Shown in pieces: positions 26,407 through 39,466 of a DNA stretch of 64,000 bases. Both the position numbers and the translations under genes were made by a program. Source of the stretch: Cladorhizidae sp. MBARI D1340-BT2 (Eukaryota > Porifera > Demospongiae > Poecilosclerida > Cladorhizidae); assembly GCA_028752905.1 (NCBI GenBank), contig JAQNBH010000011.1, forward strand, positions 30,440,017-30,504,016, written 5' to 3'. Every line of letters begins with the position of its first letter. Position 1 is the stretch's first letter. Under the pieces are notes generated by a model. It was not told the origin of the DNA. It searched no databases and saw only the letters and a program-made list of their open reading frames with translations.

Positions 26407-26791
26407 TCAAGTAAGAGTACAATTCATAACTGCCCTAATTAACAAGACCAAAGTCCCAGATTTTGTCAACTGATAGAGAAGGCCCTTATCTGCAACATGT
26501 CAACAGATTATCAATAAATGTAGTGGTTTTTCACTGGCAGGCCACCGCTTTGGCAACTGGAAAACGCCAGGAAAGATCGCAAACCTTACCACTTCAAATC
26601 ACCATAACTTGCTAATACTTAGAGTACTCAAAATTTTGGCACGTACAAAAGACAGATAATTAGAAGGGCTATCCGATGATATAAAAATTATCTTTTTTGG
26701 GTAAAGTGTAGAAAAGTTATGAGCTTTACGGCAAAATAACAAGATTTTTGGGGGGAAAATGAGAAACATATAGACCAAATTAGGGCAAATA
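26407..26791 (+). repeat. Satellite core (385 bp) of the reference unit
   Basis: The part of the unit not obviously related to the sub-repeats. Its first 24 bases (TCAAGTAAGAG...CATAAC) resemble the start of a sub-repeat. The remaining 361 bases are the candidate inserted element plus AATA. It contains a short T/G/A homopolymer stack near its 3' end, and a foldback (TTTC-A-CTGGC paired with GCCAG-GAAA, seen at 284-329 in unit 1). It has no credible reading frame. Confidence 0.88.
26431..26787. mobile_element. Candidate fossil MITE-like insertion within the satellite core
   Basis: A 357-bp segment begins TGCCCTAATT (26431-26440) and ends AATTAGGGCA (26778-26787), a perfect 10-bp inverted repeat. 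The flanks look like satellite monomer: 24 bp resembling a monomer start to the left, and AATATCAAG leading into sub-repeat a to the right. It has no coding capacity. No convincing target-site duplication is visible, so the superfamily is unknown. The same structure is present in nearly all units, so the insertion would predate amplification. Alternatively the inverted repeat is coincidental. Confidence 0.5.
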
Positions 26792-26976
26792 TCAAGATAG
26801 AGAACACATAATGAAACCTATCATTCGAATCATATCAAGTCCATTACAGTGAAGCGTGCAGAATATTATGGATGTTTGATATCAACAGAGAGCACAGGGA
26901 GAGACCTATCTTAATAGCTATATATCAAGTTTATACAGTGAAGTGTGGAGAATCTATGAAGCTAACCTGTTTAGCA
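26792..26976 (+). repeat. Sub-repeat a (185 bp)
   Basis: It opens TCAAGATAGAGAACACATAA and consists of two related halves of 90 and 95 bp, each starting TCAA. S-type units lack 55 bp of the second half, at TAATAG|AGCA. The intact form is also the form seen in b and c, so the S form is derived. Confidence 0.88.
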
Positions 26977-27140
26977 TCAAGATAGAGAACACATGGAGAA
27001 ACCTATCTTGTGATTCGATGTATGCAGAATATACGGATGTTTGGTATCAAGAGAGAGAACAGAGAGAGGCCTACCTTTAGAGCTATATATCAAGTCTATT
27101 CAGTGAAGTGTGGAGAATCTATGAAGCTAACATGTTTAGC
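26977..27140 (+). repeat. Sub-repeat b (164 bp)
   Basis: Two halves of 70 and 94 bp, each starting TCAAGA. Two main haplotypes occur: ACATGGAG with GATTCGATG, and ACATAGAG with GATTCTATG. The second usually follows S-type a. Confidence 0.88.
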
Positions 27141-27314
27141 TCAAGATAGAGAACACTGAGAGATACCTATCTTGCAAGTCCATTACAGTGAAGTGTGCAG
27201 AATATATGGATGTTTGGTATCAAGAGAGAGCACTTAGAGAGTCCTATCTTAATAGCTATACATCAAGTCTATTCAGTGAAGTGTGGATAATCTACGAAGC
27301 TAACATGTTTAGCA
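27141..27314 (+). repeat. Sub-repeat c (174 bp)
   Basis: Two halves of 79 and 95 bp, starting TCAAGATAGAG and TCAAGAGAGAG. They share motifs such as CCTATCTT and CAGTGAAGTGTG, showing descent from one monomer of roughly 85 bp. It always leads directly into the next core. Confidence 0.88.
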
Positions 27315-28222
27315 TCAAGTAAGAGTACAATTCATAACTGCCCTAATTAACAAGACCAAAGTCCCAGATTTTGTCAACTGATAGAGAAGGCCCTTATCTG
27401 CAACATGTCAACAGATTATCAATAAATGTAGTGGTTTTTCACTGGCAGGCCACCGCTTTGGCAACTGGAAAACGCCAGGAAAGATCGCAAACCTTACCAC
27501 TTCAAATCACCATAACTTGCTAATACTTAGAGGACTCAAAATTTTGGCACGTACAAAAGACAGATAATTAGAAGGGCTATCCGGTGATATAAAAATTATC
27601 TTTTTTGGGTAAAGTGTAGAAAAGTTATGAGCTTTACGGCAAAATAACAAGATTTTTGGGGGGAAAATGAGAAACATATAGACCAAATTAGGGCAAATAT
27701 CAAGATAGAGAACACATAATGAAACCTATCATTCGAATCATATCAAGTCCATTACAGTGAAGCGTGCAGAATATTATGGATGTTTGATATCAACAGAGAG
27801 CACAGGGAGAGACCTATCTTAATAGCTATATATCAAGTTTATACAGTGAAGTGTGGATAATCTATGAAGCTAACCTGTTTAGCATCAAGATAGAGAACAC
27901 ATAGAGAAACCTATCTTGTGATTCTATGTATGCAGAATATACGGATGTTTGGTATCAAGAGAGAGAACAGAGAGAGGCCTACCTTTAGAGCTATATATCA
28001 AGTCTATTCAGTGAAGTGTGGAGAATCTATGAAGCTAACATGTTTAGCTCAAGATAGAGAACACTGAGAGATACCTATCTTGCAAGTCCATTACAGTGAA
28101 GTGTGCAGAATATATGGATGTTTGGTATCAAGAGAGAGCACTTAGAGAGTCCTATCTTAATAGCTATACATCAAGTCTATTCAGTGAAGTGTGGATAATC
28201 TACGAAGCTAACATGTTTAGCA

Positions 28223-31200
28223 TCAAGTAAGAGTACAATTCATAACTGCCCTAATTAACAAGACCAAAGTCCCAGATTTTGTCAACTGATAGAGAAGGCC
28301 CTTATCTGCACCATGTCAACAGATTATCAATAAATGTAGTGGTTTTTCACTGGCAGGCCACCGCTTTGGCAACTGGAAAACGCCAGGAAAGATCGCAAAC
28401 CTTACCACTTGAAATCACCATAACTTGCTAATACTTAGAGTACTCAAAATTTTGGCACGTTCAAAAGACAGATAATTAGAAGGGCTATCCGGTGATATAA
28501 AAATTATCTTTTTTGGGTAAAGTGTAGAAAAGTTATGAGCTTTACGGCAAAATAACAAGATTTTTGGGGGGAAAATGAGAAACATAATTATAGACCAAAT
28601 TAGGGCAAATATCAAGATAGAGAACACATAATGAAACCTATCATTCGAATCATATCAAGTCCATTACAGTGAAATGTGCAGAATATTATGGATGTTTGAT
28701 ATCAACAGAGAGCACAGGGAGAGACCTATCTTAATAGCTATATATCAAGTTTATACAGTGAAGTGTGGAGAATCTATGAAGCTAACCTGTTTAGCATCAA
28801 GATAGAGAACACATGGAGAAACCTATCTTGTGATTCGATGTATGCAGAATATACGGATGTTTGGTATCAAGAGAGAGAACAGAGAGAGGCCTACCTTTAG
28901 AGCTATATATCAAGTCTATTCAGTGAAGTGTGGAGAATCTATGAAGCTAACATGTTTAGCTCAAGATAGAGAACACTGAGAGATACCTATCTTGCAAGTC
29001 CATTACAGTGAAGTGTGCAGAATATATGGATGTTTGGTATCAAGAGAGAGCACTTAGAGAGTCCTATCTTAATAGCTATACATCAAGTCTATTCAGTGAA
29101 GTGTGGATAATCTACGAAGCTAACATGTTTAGCATCAAGTAAGAGTACAATTCATAACTGCCCTAATTAACAAGACCAAAGTCCCAGATTTTGTCAACTG
29201 ATAGAGAAGGCCCTTATCTGCAACATGTCAACAGATTATCAATAAATGTAGTGGTTTTTCACTGGCAGGCCACCGCTTTGCAAGGAAAACGCCAGGAAAG
29301 ATCGCAAACCTTACCACTTCAAATCACCATAACTTGCTAATACTTAGAGTACTCAAAATTTTGGCACGTACAAAAGACAGATAATTAGAAGGGCTATCCG
29401 ATGATATAAAAATTATCTTTTTTGGGTAAAGTGTAGAAAAGTTATGAGCTTTACGGCAAAATAACAAGATTTTTGGGGGGGAAATGAGAAACATATAGAC
29501 CAAATTAGGGCAAATATCAAGATAGAGAACACATAATGAAACCTATCATTCGAATCATATCAAGTCCATTACAGTGAAGCGTGCAGAATATTATGGATGT
29601 TTGATATCAACAGAGAGCACAGGGAGAGACCTATCTTAATAGCTATATATCAAGTTTATACAGTGAAGTGTGGAGAATCTATGAAGCTAACCTGTTTAGC
29701 ATCAAGATAGAGAACACATGGAGAAACCTATCTTGTGATTCGATGTATGCAGAATATACGGATGTTTGGTATCAAGAGAGAGAACAGAGAGAGGCCTACC
29801 TTTAGAGCTATATATCAAGTCTATTCAGTGAAGTGTGGAGAAACTATGAAGCTAACATGTTTAGCTCAAGATAGAGAACACTGAGAGATACCTATCTTGC
29901 AAGTCCATTACAGTGAAGTGTGGAGAATCTATGAAGCTAACCTGTTTAGCATCAAGATAGAGAACACATGGAGAAACCTATCTTGTGATTCGATGTATGC
30001 AGAATATACGGATGTTTGGTATCAAGAGAGAGAACAGAGAGAGGCCTACCTTTAGAGCTATATATCAAGTCTATTCAGTGAAGTGTGGAGAATCTATGAA
30101 GCTAACATGTTTAGCTCAAGATAGAGAACACTGAGAGATACCTATCTTGCAAGTCCATTACAGTGAAGTGTGCAGAATATATGGATGTTTGGTATCAAGA
30201 GAGAGCACTTAGAGAGTCCTATCTTAATAGCTATACATCAAGTCTATTCAGTGAAGTGTGGATAATCTACGAAGCTAACATGTTTAGCATCAAGTAAGAG
30301 CACAATTCATAACTGCCCTAATTAACAAGACCAAAGTCCCAGATTTTGTCAACTGATAGAGAAGGCCCTTATCTGCAACATGTCAACAGATTATCAATAA
30401 ATGTAGTGGTTTTTCACTGGCAGGCCACCGCTTTGGCAACTGGAAAACGCCAGGAAAGATCGCAAACCTTACCACTTCAAATCACCATAACTTGCTAATA
30501 CTTAGAGGACTCAAAAATTTGGCACGTACAAAAGACAGATAATTAGAAGGGCTATCCGGTGATATAAAAATTATCTTTTTTGGGTAAAGTGTAGAAAAGT
30601 TATGAGCTTTACGGCAAAATAACAAGATTTTTGGGGGGAAAATGAGAAACATATAGACCAAATTAGGGCAAATATCAAGATAGAGAACACATAATGAAAC
30701 CTATCATTCGAATCATATCAAGTCCATTACAGTGAAGCGTGCAGAATATTATGGATGTTTGATATCAACAGAGAGCACAGGGAGAGACCTATCTTAATAG
30801 CTATATATCAAGTTTATACAGTGAAGTGTGGAGAATCTATGAAGCTAACCTGTTTAGCATCAAGATAGAGAACACATAGAGAAACCTATCTTGTGATTCT
30901 ATGTATGCAGAATATACGGATGTTTGGTATCAAGAGAGAGAACAGAGAGAGGCCTACCTTTAGAGCTATATATCAAGTCTATTCAGTGAAGTGTGGAGAA
31001 TCTATGAAGCTAACATGTTTAGCTCAAGATAGAGAACACTGAGAGATACCTATCTTGCAAGTCCATTACAGTGAAGTGTGCAGAATATATGGATGTTTGG
31101 TATCAAGAGAGAGCACTTAGAGAGTCCTATCTTAATAGCTATACATCAAGTCTATTCAGTGAAGTGTGGATAATCTACGAAGCTAACATGTTTAGCATCA

Positions 31201-34200
31201 AGTAAGAGTACAATTCATAACTGCCCTAATTAACAAGACCAAAGTCCCAGATTTTGTCAACTGATAGAGAAGGCCCTTATCTGCACCATGTCAACAGATT
31301 ATCAATAAATGTAGTGGTTTTTCACTGGCAGGCCACCGCTTTGGCAACTGGAAAACGCCAGGAAAGATCGCAAACCTTACCACTTGAAATCACCATAACT
31401 TGCTAATACTTAGAGTACTCAAAATTTTGGCACGTTCAAAAGACAGATAATTAGAAGGGCTATCCGGTGATATAAAAATTATCTTTTTTGGGTAAAGTGT
31501 AGAAAAGTTATGAGCTTTACGGCAAAATAACAAGATTTTTTGGGGGAAAATGAGAAACATAATTATAGACCAAATTAGGGCAAATATCAAGATAGAGAAC
31601 ACATAATGAAACCTATCATTCGAATCATATCAAGTCCATTACAGTGAAATGTGCAGAATATTATGGATGTTTGATATCAACAGAGAGCACAGGGAGAGAC
31701 CTATCTTAATAGCTATATATCAAGTTTATACAGTGAAGTGTGGAGAATCTATGAAGCTAACCTGTTTAGCATCAAGATAGAGAACACATGGAGAAACCTA
31801 TCTTGTGATTCGATGTATGCAGAATATACGGATGTTTGGTATCAAGAGAGAGAACAGAGAGAGGCCTACCTTTAGAGCTATATATCAAGTCTATTCAGTG
31901 AAGTGTGGAGAATCTATGAAGCTAACATGTTTAGCTCAAGATAGAGAACACTGAGAGATACCTATCTTGCAAGTCCATTACAGTGAAGTGTGCAGAATAT
32001 ATGGATGTTTGGTATCAAGAGAGAGCACTTAGAGAGTCCTATCTTAATAGCTATACATCAAGTCTATTCAGTGAAGTGTGGATAATCTACGAAGCTAACA
32101 TGTTTAGCATCAAGTAAGAGTACAATTCATAACTGCCCTAATTAACAAGACCAAAGTCCCAGATTTTGTCAACTGATAGAGAAGGCCCTTATCTGCAACA
32201 TGTCAACAGATTATCAATAAATGTAGTGGTTTTTCACTGGCAGGCCACCGCTTTGGCAACTGGAAAACGCCAGGAAAGATCGCAAACCTTACCACTTCAA
32301 ATCACCATAACTTGCTAATACTTAGAGTACTCAAAATTTTGGCACGTACAAAAGACAGATAATTAGAAGGGCTATCCGATGATATAAAAATTATCTTTTT
32401 TGGGTAAAGTGTAGAAAAGTTATGAGCTTTACGGCAAAATAACAAGATTTTTGGGGGGAAAATGAGAAACATATAGACCAAATTAGGGCAAATATCAAGA
32501 TAGAGAACACATAATGAAACCTATCATTCGAATCATATCAAGTCCATTACAGTGAAGCGTGCAGAATATTATGGATGTTTGATATCAACAGAGAGCACAG
32601 GGAGAGACCTATCTTAATAGCTATATATCAAGTTTATACAGTGAAGTGTGGAGAATCTATGAAGCTAACCTGTTTAGCATCAAGATAGAGAACACATGGA
32701 GAAACCTATCTTGTGATTCGATGTATGCAGAATATACGGATGTTTGGTATCAAGAGAGAGAACAGAGAGAGGCCTACCTTTAGAGCTATATATCAAGTCT
32801 ATTCAGTGAAGTGTGGAGAAACTATGAAGCTAACATGTTTAGCTCAAGATAGAGAACACTGAGAGATACCTATCTTGCAAGTCCATTACAGTGAAGTGTG
32901 GAGAATCTATGAAGCTAACCTGTTTAGCATCAAGATAGAGAACACATAGAGAAACCTATCTTGTGATTCTATGTATGCAGAATATACGGATGTTTGGTAT
33001 CAAGAGAGAGAACAGAGAGAGGCCTACCTTTAGAGCTATATATCAAGTCTATTCAGTGAAGTGTGGAGAATCTATGAAGCTAACATGTTTAGCTCAAGAT
33101 AGAGAACACTGAGAGATACCTATCTTGCAAGTCCATTACAGTGAAGTGTGCAGAATATATGGATGTTTGGTATCAAGAGAGAGCACTTAGAGAGTCCTAT
33201 CTTAATAGCTATACATCAAGTCTATTCAGTGAAGTGTGGATAATCTACGAAGCTAACATGTTTAGCATCAAGTAAGAGTACAATTCATAACTGCCCTAAT
33301 TAACAAGACCAAAGTCCCAGATTTTGTCAACTGATAGAGAAGGCCCTTATCTGCAACATGTCAACAGATTATCAATAAATGTAGTGGTTTTTCACTGGCA
33401 GGCCACCGCTTTGGCAACTGGAAAACGCCAGGAAAGATCGCAAACCTTACCACTTCAAATCACCATAACTTGCTAATACTTAGAGTACTCAAAATTTTGG
33501 CACGTACAAAAGACAGATAATTAGAAGGGCTATCCGATGATATAAAAATTATCTTTTTTGGGTAAAGTGTAGAAAAGTTATGAGCTTTACGGCAAAATAA
33601 CAAGATTTTTGGGGGGAAAATGAGAAACATATAGACCAAATTAGGGCAAATATCAAGATAGAGAACACATAATGAAACCTATCATTCGAATCATATCAAG
33701 TCCATTACAGTGAAGCGTGCAGAATATTATGGATGTTTGATATCAACAGAGAGCACAGGGAGAGACCTATCTTAATAGCTATATATCAAGTTTATACAGT
33801 GAAGTGTGGAGAATCTATGAAGCTAACCTGTTTAGCATCAAGATAGAGAACACATGGAGAAACCTATCTTGTGATTCGATGTATGCAGAATATACGGATG
33901 TTTGGTATCAAGAGAGAGAACAGAGAGAGGCCTACCTTTAGAGCTATATATCAAGTCTATTCAGTGAAGTGTGGAGAAACTATGAAGCTAACATGTTTAG
34001 CTCAAGATAGAGAACACTGAGAGATACCTATCTTGCAAGTCCATTACAGTGAAGTGTGGAGAATCTATGAAGCTAACCTGTTTAGCATCAAGATAGAGAA
34101 CACATAGAGAAACCTATCTTGTGATTCTATGTATGCAGAATATACGGATGTTTGGTATCAAGAGAGAGAACAGAGAGAGGCCTACCTTTAGAGCTATATA

Positions 34201-35333
34201 TCAAGTCTATTCAGTGAAGTGTGGAGAATCTATGAAGCTAACATGTTTAGCTCAAGATAGAGAACACTGAGAGATACCTATCTTGCAAGTCCATTACAGT
34301 GAAGTGTGCAGAATATATGGATGTTTGGTATCAAGAGAGAGCACTTAGAGAGTCCTATCTTAATAGCTATACATCAAGTCTATTCAGTGAAGTGTGGATA
34401 ATCTACGAAGCTAACATGTTTAGCATCAAGTAAGAGTACAATTCATAACTGCCCTAATTAACAAGACCAAAGTCCCAGATTTTGTCAACTGATAGAGAAG
34501 GCCCTTATCTGCAACATGTCAACAGATTATCAATAAATGTAGTGGTTTTTCACTGGCAGGCCACCGCTTTGGCAACTGGAAAACGCCAGGAAAGATCGCA
34601 AACCTTACCACTTGAAATCACCATAACTTGCTAATACTTAGAGTACTCAAAATTTTGGCACGTACAAAAGACAGATAATTAGAAGGGCTATCCGATGATA
34701 TAAAAATTATCTTTTTTGGGTAAAGTGTAGAAAAGTTATGAGCTTTACGGCAAAATAACAAGATTTTTTGGGGGAAAATGAGAAACATATAGACCAAATT
34801 AGGGCAAATATCAAGATAGAGAACACATAATGAAACCTATCATTCGAATCATATCAAGTCCATTACAGTGAAGCGTGCAGAATATTATGGATGTTTGATA
34901 TCAACAGAGAGCACAGGGAGAGACCTATCTTAATAGCTATATATCAAGTTTATACAGTGAAGTGTGGAGAATCTATGAAGCTAACCTGTTTAGCATCAAG
35001 ATAGAGAACACATAGAGAAACCTATCTTGTGATTCTATGTATGCAGAATATACGGATGTTTGGTATCAAGAGAGAGAACAGAGAGAGGCCTACCTTTAGA
35101 GCTATATATCAAGTCTATTCAGTGAAGTGTGGAGAATCTATGAAGCTAACATGTTTAGCTCAAGATAGAGAACACTGAGAGATACCTATCTTGCAAGTCC
35201 ATTACAGTGAAGTGTGCAGAATATATGGATGTTTGGTATCAAGAGAGAGCACTTAGAGAGTCCTATCTTAATAGCTATACATCAAGTCTATTCAGTGAAG
35301 TGTGGATAATCTACGAAGCTAACATGTTTAGCA
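28223..35333 (+). repeat. 7.1-kb segmental duplication, copy 1
   Basis: Exactly 7,111 bp and collinear with 39467-46577 at a fixed offset of 11,244 bp. Shared private variants sit at that exact offset: ACGTTCAAAAG (28457/39701), the 3-bp core loss (29277/40521) and AGAGCACAATT (30301/41545). The series M+, L, M, M+, L, L, M is identical. Confidence 0.9.
29702..29951 (+). repeat. Extra 250 bp that defines L units (first example)
   Basis: L units contain an additional sub-repeat b (29702-29865, with the private change GAGAAACTATG) followed by an 86-bp c/a hybrid (29866-29951). The hybrid starts as c and switches to the end of a after the shared 14 bases TACAGTGAAGTGTG. The same insert occurs in ten L units, always with the GAGAAACTATG mark, so it arose once and spread. 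Confidence 0.88.
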
Positions 35334-38300
35334 TCAAGTAAGAGTACAATTCATAACTGCCCTAATTAACAAGACCAAAGTCCCAGATTTTGTCAACTGA
35401 TAGAGAAGGCCCTTATCTGCACCATGTCAACAGATTATCAATAAATGTAGTGGTTTTTCACTGGCAGGCCACCGCTTTGGCAACTGGAAAACGCCAGGAA
35501 AGATCGCAAACCTTACCACTTGAAATCACCATAACTTGCTAATACTTAGAGTACTCAAAATTTTGGCACGTTCAAAAGACAGATAATTAGAAGGGCTATC
35601 CGGTGATATAAAAATTATCTTTTTTGGGTAAAGTGTAGAAAAGTTATGAGCTTTACGGCAAAATAACAAGATTTTTGGGGGGAAAATGAGAAACATAATT
35701 ATAGACCAAATTAGGGCAAATATCAAGATAGAGAACACATAATGAAACCTATCATTCGAATCATATCAAGTCCATTACAGTGAAATGTGCAGAATATTAT
35801 GGATGTTTGATATCAACAGAGAGCACAGGGAGAGACCTATCTTAATAGCTATATATCAAGTTTATACAGTGAAGTGTGGAGAATCTATGAAGCTAACCTG
35901 TTTAGCATCAAGATAGAGAACACATGGAGAAACCTATCTTGTGATTCGATGTATGCAGAATATACGGATGTTTGGTATCAAGAGAGAGAACAGAGAGAGG
36001 CCTACCTTTAGAGCTATATATCAAGTCTATTCAGTGAAGTGTGGAGAATCTATGAAGCTAACATGTTTAGCTCAAGATAGAGAACACTGAGAGATACCTA
36101 TCTTGCAAGTCCATTACAGTGAAGTGTGCAGAATATATGGATGTTTGGTATCAAGAGAGAGCACTTAGAGAGTCCTATCTTAATAGCTATACATCAAGTC
36201 TATTCAGTGAAGTGTGGATAATCTACGAAGCTAACATGTTTAGCATCAAGTAAGAGTACAATTCATAACTGCCCTAATTAACAAGACCAAAGTCCCAGAT
36301 TTTGTCAACTGATAGAGAAGGCCCTTATCTGCAACATGTCAACAGATTATCAATAAATGTAGTGGTTTTTCACTGGCAGGCCACCGCTTTGCAAGGAAAA
36401 CGCCAGGAAAGATCGCAAACCTTACCACTTCAAATCACCATAACTTGCTAATACTTAGAGTACTCAAAATTTTGGCACGTACAAAAGACAGATAATTAGA
36501 AGGGCTATCCGATGATATAAAAATTATCTTTTTTGGGTAAAGTGTAGAAAAGTTATGAGCTTTACGGCAAAATAACAAGATTTTTGGGGGGGAAATGAGA
36601 AACATATAGACCAAATTAGGGCAAATATCAAGATAGAGAACACATAATGAAACCTATCATTCGAATCATATCAAGTCCATTACAGTGAAGCGTGCAGAAT
36701 ATTATGGATGTTTGATATCAACAGAGAGCACAGGGAGAGACCTATCTTAATAGCTATATATCAAGTTTATACAGTGAAGTGTGGAGAATCTATGAAGCTA
36801 ACCTGTTTAGCATCAAGATAGAGAACACATGGAGAAACCTATCTTGTGATTCGATGTATGCAGAATATACGGATGTTTGGTATCAAGAGAGAGAACAGAG
36901 AGAGGCCTACCTTTAGAGCTATATATCAAGTCTATTCAGTGAAGTGTGGAGAAACTATGAAGCTAACATGTTTAGCTCAAGATAGAGAACACTGAGAGAT
37001 ACCTATCTTGCAAGTCCATTACAGTGAAGTGTGGAGAATCTATGAAGCTAACCTGTTTAGCATCAAGATAGAGAACACATGGAGAAACCTATCTTGTGAT
37101 TCGATGTATGCAGAATATACGGATGTTTGGTATCAAGAGAGAGAACAGAGAGAGGCCTACCTTTAGAGCTATATATCAAGTCTATTCAGTGAAGTGTGGA
37201 GAATCTATGAAGCTAACATGTTTAGCTCAAGATAGAGAACACTGAGAGATACCTATCTTGCAAGTCCATTACAGTGAAGTGTGCAGAATATATGGATGTT
37301 TGGTATCAAGAGAGAGCACTTAGAGAGTCCTATCTTAATAGCTATACATCAAGTCTATTCAGTGAAGTGTGGATAATCTACGAAGCTAACATGTTTAGCA
37401 TCAAGTAAGAGTACAATTCATAACTGCCCTAATTAACAAGACCAAAGTCCCAGATTTTGTCAACTGATAGAGAAGGCCCTTATCTGCAACATGTCAACAG
37501 ATTATCAATAAATGTAGTGGTTTTTCACTGGCAGGCCACCGCTTTGGCAACTGGAAAACGCCAGGAAAGATCGCAAACCTTACCACTTCAAATCACCATA
37601 ACTTGCTAATACTTAGAGTACTCAAAATTTTGGCACGTACAAAAGACAGATAATTAGAAGGGCTATCCGATGATATAAAAATTATCTTTTTTGGGTAAAG
37701 TGTAGAAAAGTTATGAGCTTTACGGCAAAATAACAAGATTTTTGGGGGGAAAATGAGAAACATATAGACCAAATTAGGGCAAATATCAAGATAGAGAACA
37801 CATAATGAAACCTATCATTCGAATCATATCAAGTCCATTACAGTGAAGCGTGCAGAATATTATGGATGTTTGATATCAACAGAGAGCACAGGGAGAGACC
37901 TATCTTAATAGCTATATATCAAGTTTATACAGTGAAGTGTGGAGAATCTATGAAGCTAACCTGTTTAGCATCAAGATAGAGAACACATGGAGAAACCTAT
38001 CTTGTGATTCGATGTATGCAGAATATACGGATGTTTGGTATCAAGAGAGAGAACAGAGAGAGGCCTACCTTTAGAGCTATATATCAAGTCTATTCAGTGA
38101 AGTGTGGAGAAACTATGAAGCTAACATGTTTAGCTCAAGATAGAGAACACTGAGAGATACCTATCTTGCAAGTCCATTACAGTGAAGTGTGGAGAATCTA
38201 TGAAGCTAACCTGTTTAGCATCAAGATAGAGAACACATAGAGAAACCTATCTTGTGATTCTATGTATGCAGAATATACGGATGTTTGGTATCAAGAGAGA

Positions 38301-39466
38301 GAACAGAGAGAGGCCTACCTTTAGAGCTATATATCAAGTCTATTCAGTGAAGTGTGGAGAATCTATGAAGCTAACATGTTTAGCTCAAGATAGAGAACAC
38401 TGAGAGATACCTATCTTGCAAGTCCATTACAGTGAAGTGTGCAGAATATATGGATGTTTGGTATCAAGAGAGAGCACTTAGAGAGTCCTATCTTAATAGC
38501 TATACATCAAGTCTATTCAGTGAAGTGTGGATAATCTACGAAGCTAACATGTTTAGCATCAAGTAAGAGTACAATTCATAACTGCCCTAATTAACAAGAC
38601 CAAAGTCCCAGATTTTGTCAACTGATAGAGAAGGCCCTTATCTGCAACATGTCAACAGATTATCAATAAATGTAGTGGTTTTTCACTGGCAGGCCACCGC
38701 TTTGGCAACTGGAAAACGCCAGGAAAGATCGCAAACCTTACCACTTGAAATCACCATAACTTGCTAATACTTAGAGTACTCAAAATTTTGGCACGTACAA
38801 AAGACAGATAATTAGAAGGGCTATCCGATGATATAAAAATTATCTTTTTTGGGTAAAGTGTAGAAAAGTTATGAGCTTTACGGCAAAATAACAAGATTTT
38901 TTGGGGGAAAATGAGAAACATATAGACCAAATTAGGGCAAATATCAAGATAGAGAACACATAATGAAACCTATCATTCGAATCATATCAAGTCCATTACA
39001 GTGAAGCGTGCAGAATATTATGGATGTTTGATATCAACAGAGAGCACAGGGAGAGACCTATCTTAATAGCTATATATCAAGTTTATACAGTGAAGTGTGG
39101 AGAATCTATGAAGCTAACCTGTTTAGCATCAAGATAGAGAACACATAGAGAAACCTATCTTGTGATTCTATGTATGCAGAATATACGGATGTTTGGTATC
39201 AAGAGAGAGAACAGAGAGAGGCCTACCTTTAGAGCTATATATCAAGTCTATTCAGTGAAGTGTGGAGAATCTATGAAGCTAACATGTTTAGCTCAAGATA
39301 GAGAACACTGAGAGATACCTATCTTGCAAGTCCATTACAGTGAAGTGTGCAGAATATATGGATGTTTGGTATCAAGAGAGAGCACTTAGAGAGTCCTATC
39401 TTAATAGCTATACATCAAGTCTATTCAGTGAAGTGTGGATAATCTACGAAGCTAACATGTTTAGCA

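Larger units (their letters stand above)
26407..27314 (+). repeat. Reference 908-bp satellite unit (M type)
   Basis: A representative complete unit, used here to define the parts: core 26407-26791, a 26792-26976, b 26977-27140, c 27141-27314 (385+185+164+174 = 908). Every other unit can be read against it as a substitution, deletion or sub-repeat duplication variant. Confidence 0.93.
25499..33267 (+). repeat. 7.8-kb segmental duplication, copy 1
   Basis: Collinear with 46578-54357. The unit-length series 908, 908, 908, 912, 1155, 908, 912, 1158 corresponds to 908, 908, 916, 912, 1158, 908, 912, 1158. The first unit shares several rare variants with its partner at an exact 21,079-bp offset: GATAGACAAGG (25570/46649), ATAACGTGC (25701/46780) and GGATTTTTGAT (25961/47040). 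Confidence 0.85.

Noticed and set aside
26402..26797. ATCAAG on both sides of the core as a target-site duplication of the whole core
   Set aside because: ATCAAG is simply the conserved start of sub-repeats and occurs at many unit boundaries, so it cannot be taken as an insertion scar.
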